Below, piece after piece: positions 61,964 through 64,000 of a DNA stretch of 64,000 nucleotides (its first letter is position 1; each line of letters begins with the position of its first letter). The notes below the pieces were generated by a model that saw only the letters and a program-made list of their open reading frames with translations, ran no database searches and was not told the DNA's origin. The position numbers and the translations under genes are program-made. The stretch comes from Paenibacillus sp. NAIST15-1. GTDB lineage: Bacteria; Bacillota; Bacilli; Paenibacillales; Paenibacillaceae. Where the stretch lies: NCBI RefSeq assembly GCF_001894745.1, contig NZ_BBYF01000003.1:1-64000 (forward strand). The letters run 5' to 3'.

Positions 61964-63855
61964 GCAGTCTTCATTCCTTTCAATTCATTAAGTACCTGTT
62001 TATACTCATCAACAATAACGTAATTTTCTCCATCTTCTTCGATTAACATATCTCCCAAGTGTTCAATTGATTTCTCATTTATCTCAGAAATAATAACATT
62101 TGCTGAACCGCCCAGAGATTTGGCAGCCTGATTGACCTCATTCATAGGCTTTTCCAAATCGTCAAATATGGATATAATATCCTTTTCTTTTTCATCTAGG
62201 TTTTCAATAAAGGACACATAGTCTTCATTACTTGAAGCAAAAATCTCATCAAGAAAATGAACTGCGTCATTTCCATCTCCATTGGTTTCATTCTCTTGTT
62301 CATCTGAGTTCTCATTGTTTTCTTCAACTACTTCTGTTTCATCCTTGTAATTTTCACGATAAATCTTGGCAAACTCTTCGTTAGCCGCTCTTTCTTTGTT
62401 TACTTCATCCATATTTAAACTAAATGCAGGCGTTTTTATTGCATCGAACTCATCGTCTTTATTGGGTTGTTGCGGTATCAAACTACCACCAGCAGAATTC
62501 GAACCTTCCCTAACCTTAACAAATCTTGTTTTTTTCGACGACGCCTTACTCTTAGAATCAATAAATTCATCCAGTTTCTCTTTCATCCCTTCCGGAAGTA
62601 ATGATTCATCCACTTTAATTTTCCGCTTCTCACCCATAATATCTCGGACAGCATTTTCTGAAAGACGGAACAATACTGATAAGTCTATGGCTATTTTTTC
62701 TTTTTCTGTTATGACCACTTTAGTTTCAGTTATTTGTGTAACCGGCCTCTCTACTACAGCAGAACGAAACAATTCCCGTTGTGTAACGCTTTTCTTTTCT
62801 TGAAACCATTCATCAAAAATACTCTTACCGTTCTCTCTTAGAAGTTTTTCATACACCATGATACTACTTTTAAACATCTTATAGATTTTGGTTTTGTTGG
62901 CATAGAAAAATTCCGTTGCTCTATAACCAACGACATAAGGTTTCCATGTCGAATATGATATTTTATCTAATTCGTCTTTATGTACTATCATTTGTTCGTG
63001 AAGTCTACTTTTTTGATAATCATAATTCTTAGAATAAGCTCCCCATTCTTTGGCTAGTTCTTCCTCGCCCAACTCCAGTAGGAAGTCACTTATCCATTGC
63101 GGAAGATATCTTTGAACGCCTGTAACAGTATCACGATAAACGTTGAACAGTTTAACTAAGATACTTGCATTGAAAGCAGCATTTTGATTAAACGAATAAT
63201 TGAGGAGTTCATAAGTAAAAAGAATGATGTAACTTAAATCCGTTTCTAAGAAATTTGCTCTAAGAAATTCACTTCGCCAGTACAAGTACCAATTTTCCTG
63301 CTTTTGATTCATACTATTAAACGTAGTCCAATATACGAATAAAGGTTCAAATCTGCAATATCTTCCTGGTGTATTCGAACGCGCATAAGAGTCCATCACA
63401 AAGTCGGTAGCATAGAATACATGCGTATTATTGTTAAAGTACTGATTTATCTCCTTATAGCTTTCTTGAATTCGAGTTGGAGTCTTTAAGTGACTATATT
63501 TGGGTAATATATTGCTTACCTCATTATAGAAAAGAGGACCTTTGACATAAATAGACTTTAAGTTATTTTTTGTATATCCTGAATCTTCATCTCGATCTTT
63601 CAAATTATTATCCTTTCTATTAAGGTAATCAATTGAAGGAGCGTCTTGATATCGATTTTTGAAATTTATCTCCTGTATCCATCGTTTCATGAAAAGCATA
63701 TCCATCCATCCCAAGATAATTGGGATATAAGTCCAGCAAAATAAGAGATAAAATACCCCTCGTACCGTTTTCCCCACATAAAATAAGTGGATTCCTAGTC
63801 CTCCTAGAAATAGTGCAAGAAAGTAACCCAAATTCAGTGATTTCTCCTTCTCCAT
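61960..63855 (-). CDS. TM2-TerB_N protein of a DNA-processing/defence operon
   Basis: The 631-residue protein starts at ATG 63855 behind GGGAGAG; the frame open to 63888 has no site. A TM2 domain at the N terminus (FLALFLGGLGIHLFYVGK and a second segment IPIILGWMDMLF) anchors it in the membrane. A TerB_N domain follows (about 80-270; CRFEPLFVYWTTFN, LETDLSYIILFTYELLNY). The C-terminal half is acidic (runs of E, N and D) and probably ends in a TerB_C-like part. TerB_N proteins linked to such an ATPase and helicase were predicted to form a membrane-linked DNA-processing complex. First gene of the operon. Confidence 0.85.
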   Translation of the reverse strand: MEKEKSLNLGYFLALFLGGLGIHLFYVGKTVRGVFYLLFCWTYIPIILGWMDMLFMKRWIQEINFKNRYQDAPSIDYLNRKDNNLKDRDEDSGYTKNNLKSIYVKGPLFYNEVSNILPKYSHLKTPTRIQESYKEINQYFNNNTHVFYATDFVMDSYARSNTPGRYCRFEPLFVYWTTFNSMNQKQENWYLYWRSEFLRANFLETDLSYIILFTYELLNYSFNQNAAFNASILVKLFNVYRDTVTGVQRYLPQWISDFLLELGEEELAKEWGAYSKNYDYQKSRLHEQMIVHKDELDKISYSTWKPYVVGYRATEFFYANKTKIYKMFKSSIMVYEKLLRENGKSIFDEWFQEKKSVTQRELFRSAVVERPVTQITETKVVITEKEKIAIDLSVLFRLSENAVRDIMGEKRKIKVDESLLPEGMKEKLDEFIDSKSKASSKKTRFVKVREGSNSAGGSLIPQQPNKDDEFDAIKTPAFSLNMDEVNKERAANEEFAKIYRENYKDETEVVEENNENSDEQENETNGDGNDAVHFLDEIFASSNEDYVSFIENLDEKEKDIISIFDDLEKPMNEVNQAAKSLGGSANVIISEINEKSIEHLGDMLIEEDGENYVIVDEYKQVLNELKGMKTA

Positions 63856-63960
63856 TATCATCTCTCCCGTACTTATGTCATTTTCCATAATAAGATTTTA
63901 CCATTATGCCTGATATTAACAAAGTATGTTTCGTTAGGCTTCGTATTAATTGTTGCTATT

Positions 63961-63999
63961 TTGACCAAACCGAAAGTAGGTTTGCTACACTTTGGTCAA
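63961..63999. promoter_or_regulatory. Dyad upstream of the TerB_N operon
   Basis: TTGACCAAA and TTTGGTCAA are 21 bases apart, enclosing a nested AAACC/GGTTT hairpin. It lies about 105 bases before the TerB_N start and may be an operator or the terminator of a gene outside the window. Confidence 0.4.
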
Positions 64000-64000
64000 G

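Noticed and set aside
1..64000. CRISPR arrays, tRNA and rRNA genes
   Set aside because: No regularly spaced direct repeats, no cloverleaf and no rRNA-like stretches were noticed.

Overview
The window looks like a chromosomal segment of a Paenibacillus-like member of the Bacillota. This is an inference from AGGAGG-type ribosome binding sites, frequent TTG and GTG starts, T-box and c-di-GMP leaders, cre and MerR operators, and gene families such as YrvL, ArgAB-free serine catabolism and multidomain GH18 chitinases. No rRNA, tRNA or CRISPR array was seen. Decay is heavy: at least fifteen genes are truncated, frameshifted or interrupted, and there are remnants of IS3, IS110 and IS1182-type elements.

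Layout. 0.1-1.8 kb is a shrunken, mutated copy of the hutG-gltS-merR-trx region whose full version lies at 19.2-25.6 kb. Between the copies are a lone methyltransferase (2.1-3.0 kb) and a GC-rich minus-strand operon (17.2 to 3.2 kb): secreted/membrane vWA protein, large tubulin-like GTPase, an 810-residue partner, a second membrane vWA protein, a small beta-rich protein, a zinc-ribbon TRAFAC-like GTPase (DO-GTPase2 type) and a 947-residue GAP1-type membrane protein. Divergent from it are a small membrane protein, a zinc-ribbon membrane protein and a short frameshifted gene. This is the best candidate for an under-described system: a GTPase/tubulin-like/vWA assembly at the membrane, presumably for stress signalling or conflict.

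19-34 kb holds a LysR-controlled hutG-gltS pair, an ankyrin protein, a MerR-thioredoxin operon with a classical MerR operator, a CAP lipoprotein, a proline symporter, a vanadium-haloperoxidase-like protein, a GNAT enzyme, and a TetR regulator that shares an operator with an M29 aminopeptidase gene. 34.9-42.8 kb is amino-acid metabolism: two YheO/DauR-like regulators, a serine transporter with a CcpA cre site, L-serine dehydratase sdaAB/sdaAA, the AzlCD exporter and a TrmB-type regulator with a shared operator. 43.3-48.7 kb is secreted carbohydrate/protein degradation: a c-di-GMP riboswitch ahead of a double-GH18 chitinase broken by one in-frame TGA, and a BSP-type metalloprotease with a ricin-type lectin domain.

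49-58 kb is an AT-rich accessory stretch: a T-box leader ahead of a nucleotidyltransferase, IS110 remains, a DUF4097 lipoprotein, a broken ABC exporter with a histidine-kinase remnant, YrvL, a small HTH protein, a HEAT-like protein and related structured intergenic elements. 58.3-63.9 kb is a compact operon for a TM2-TerB_N protein, a BrxC/BrxD-type ATPase, an Lhr/BrxHI-like helicase and a 51-residue protein, resembling TerB-linked DNA-processing or anti-phage modules.
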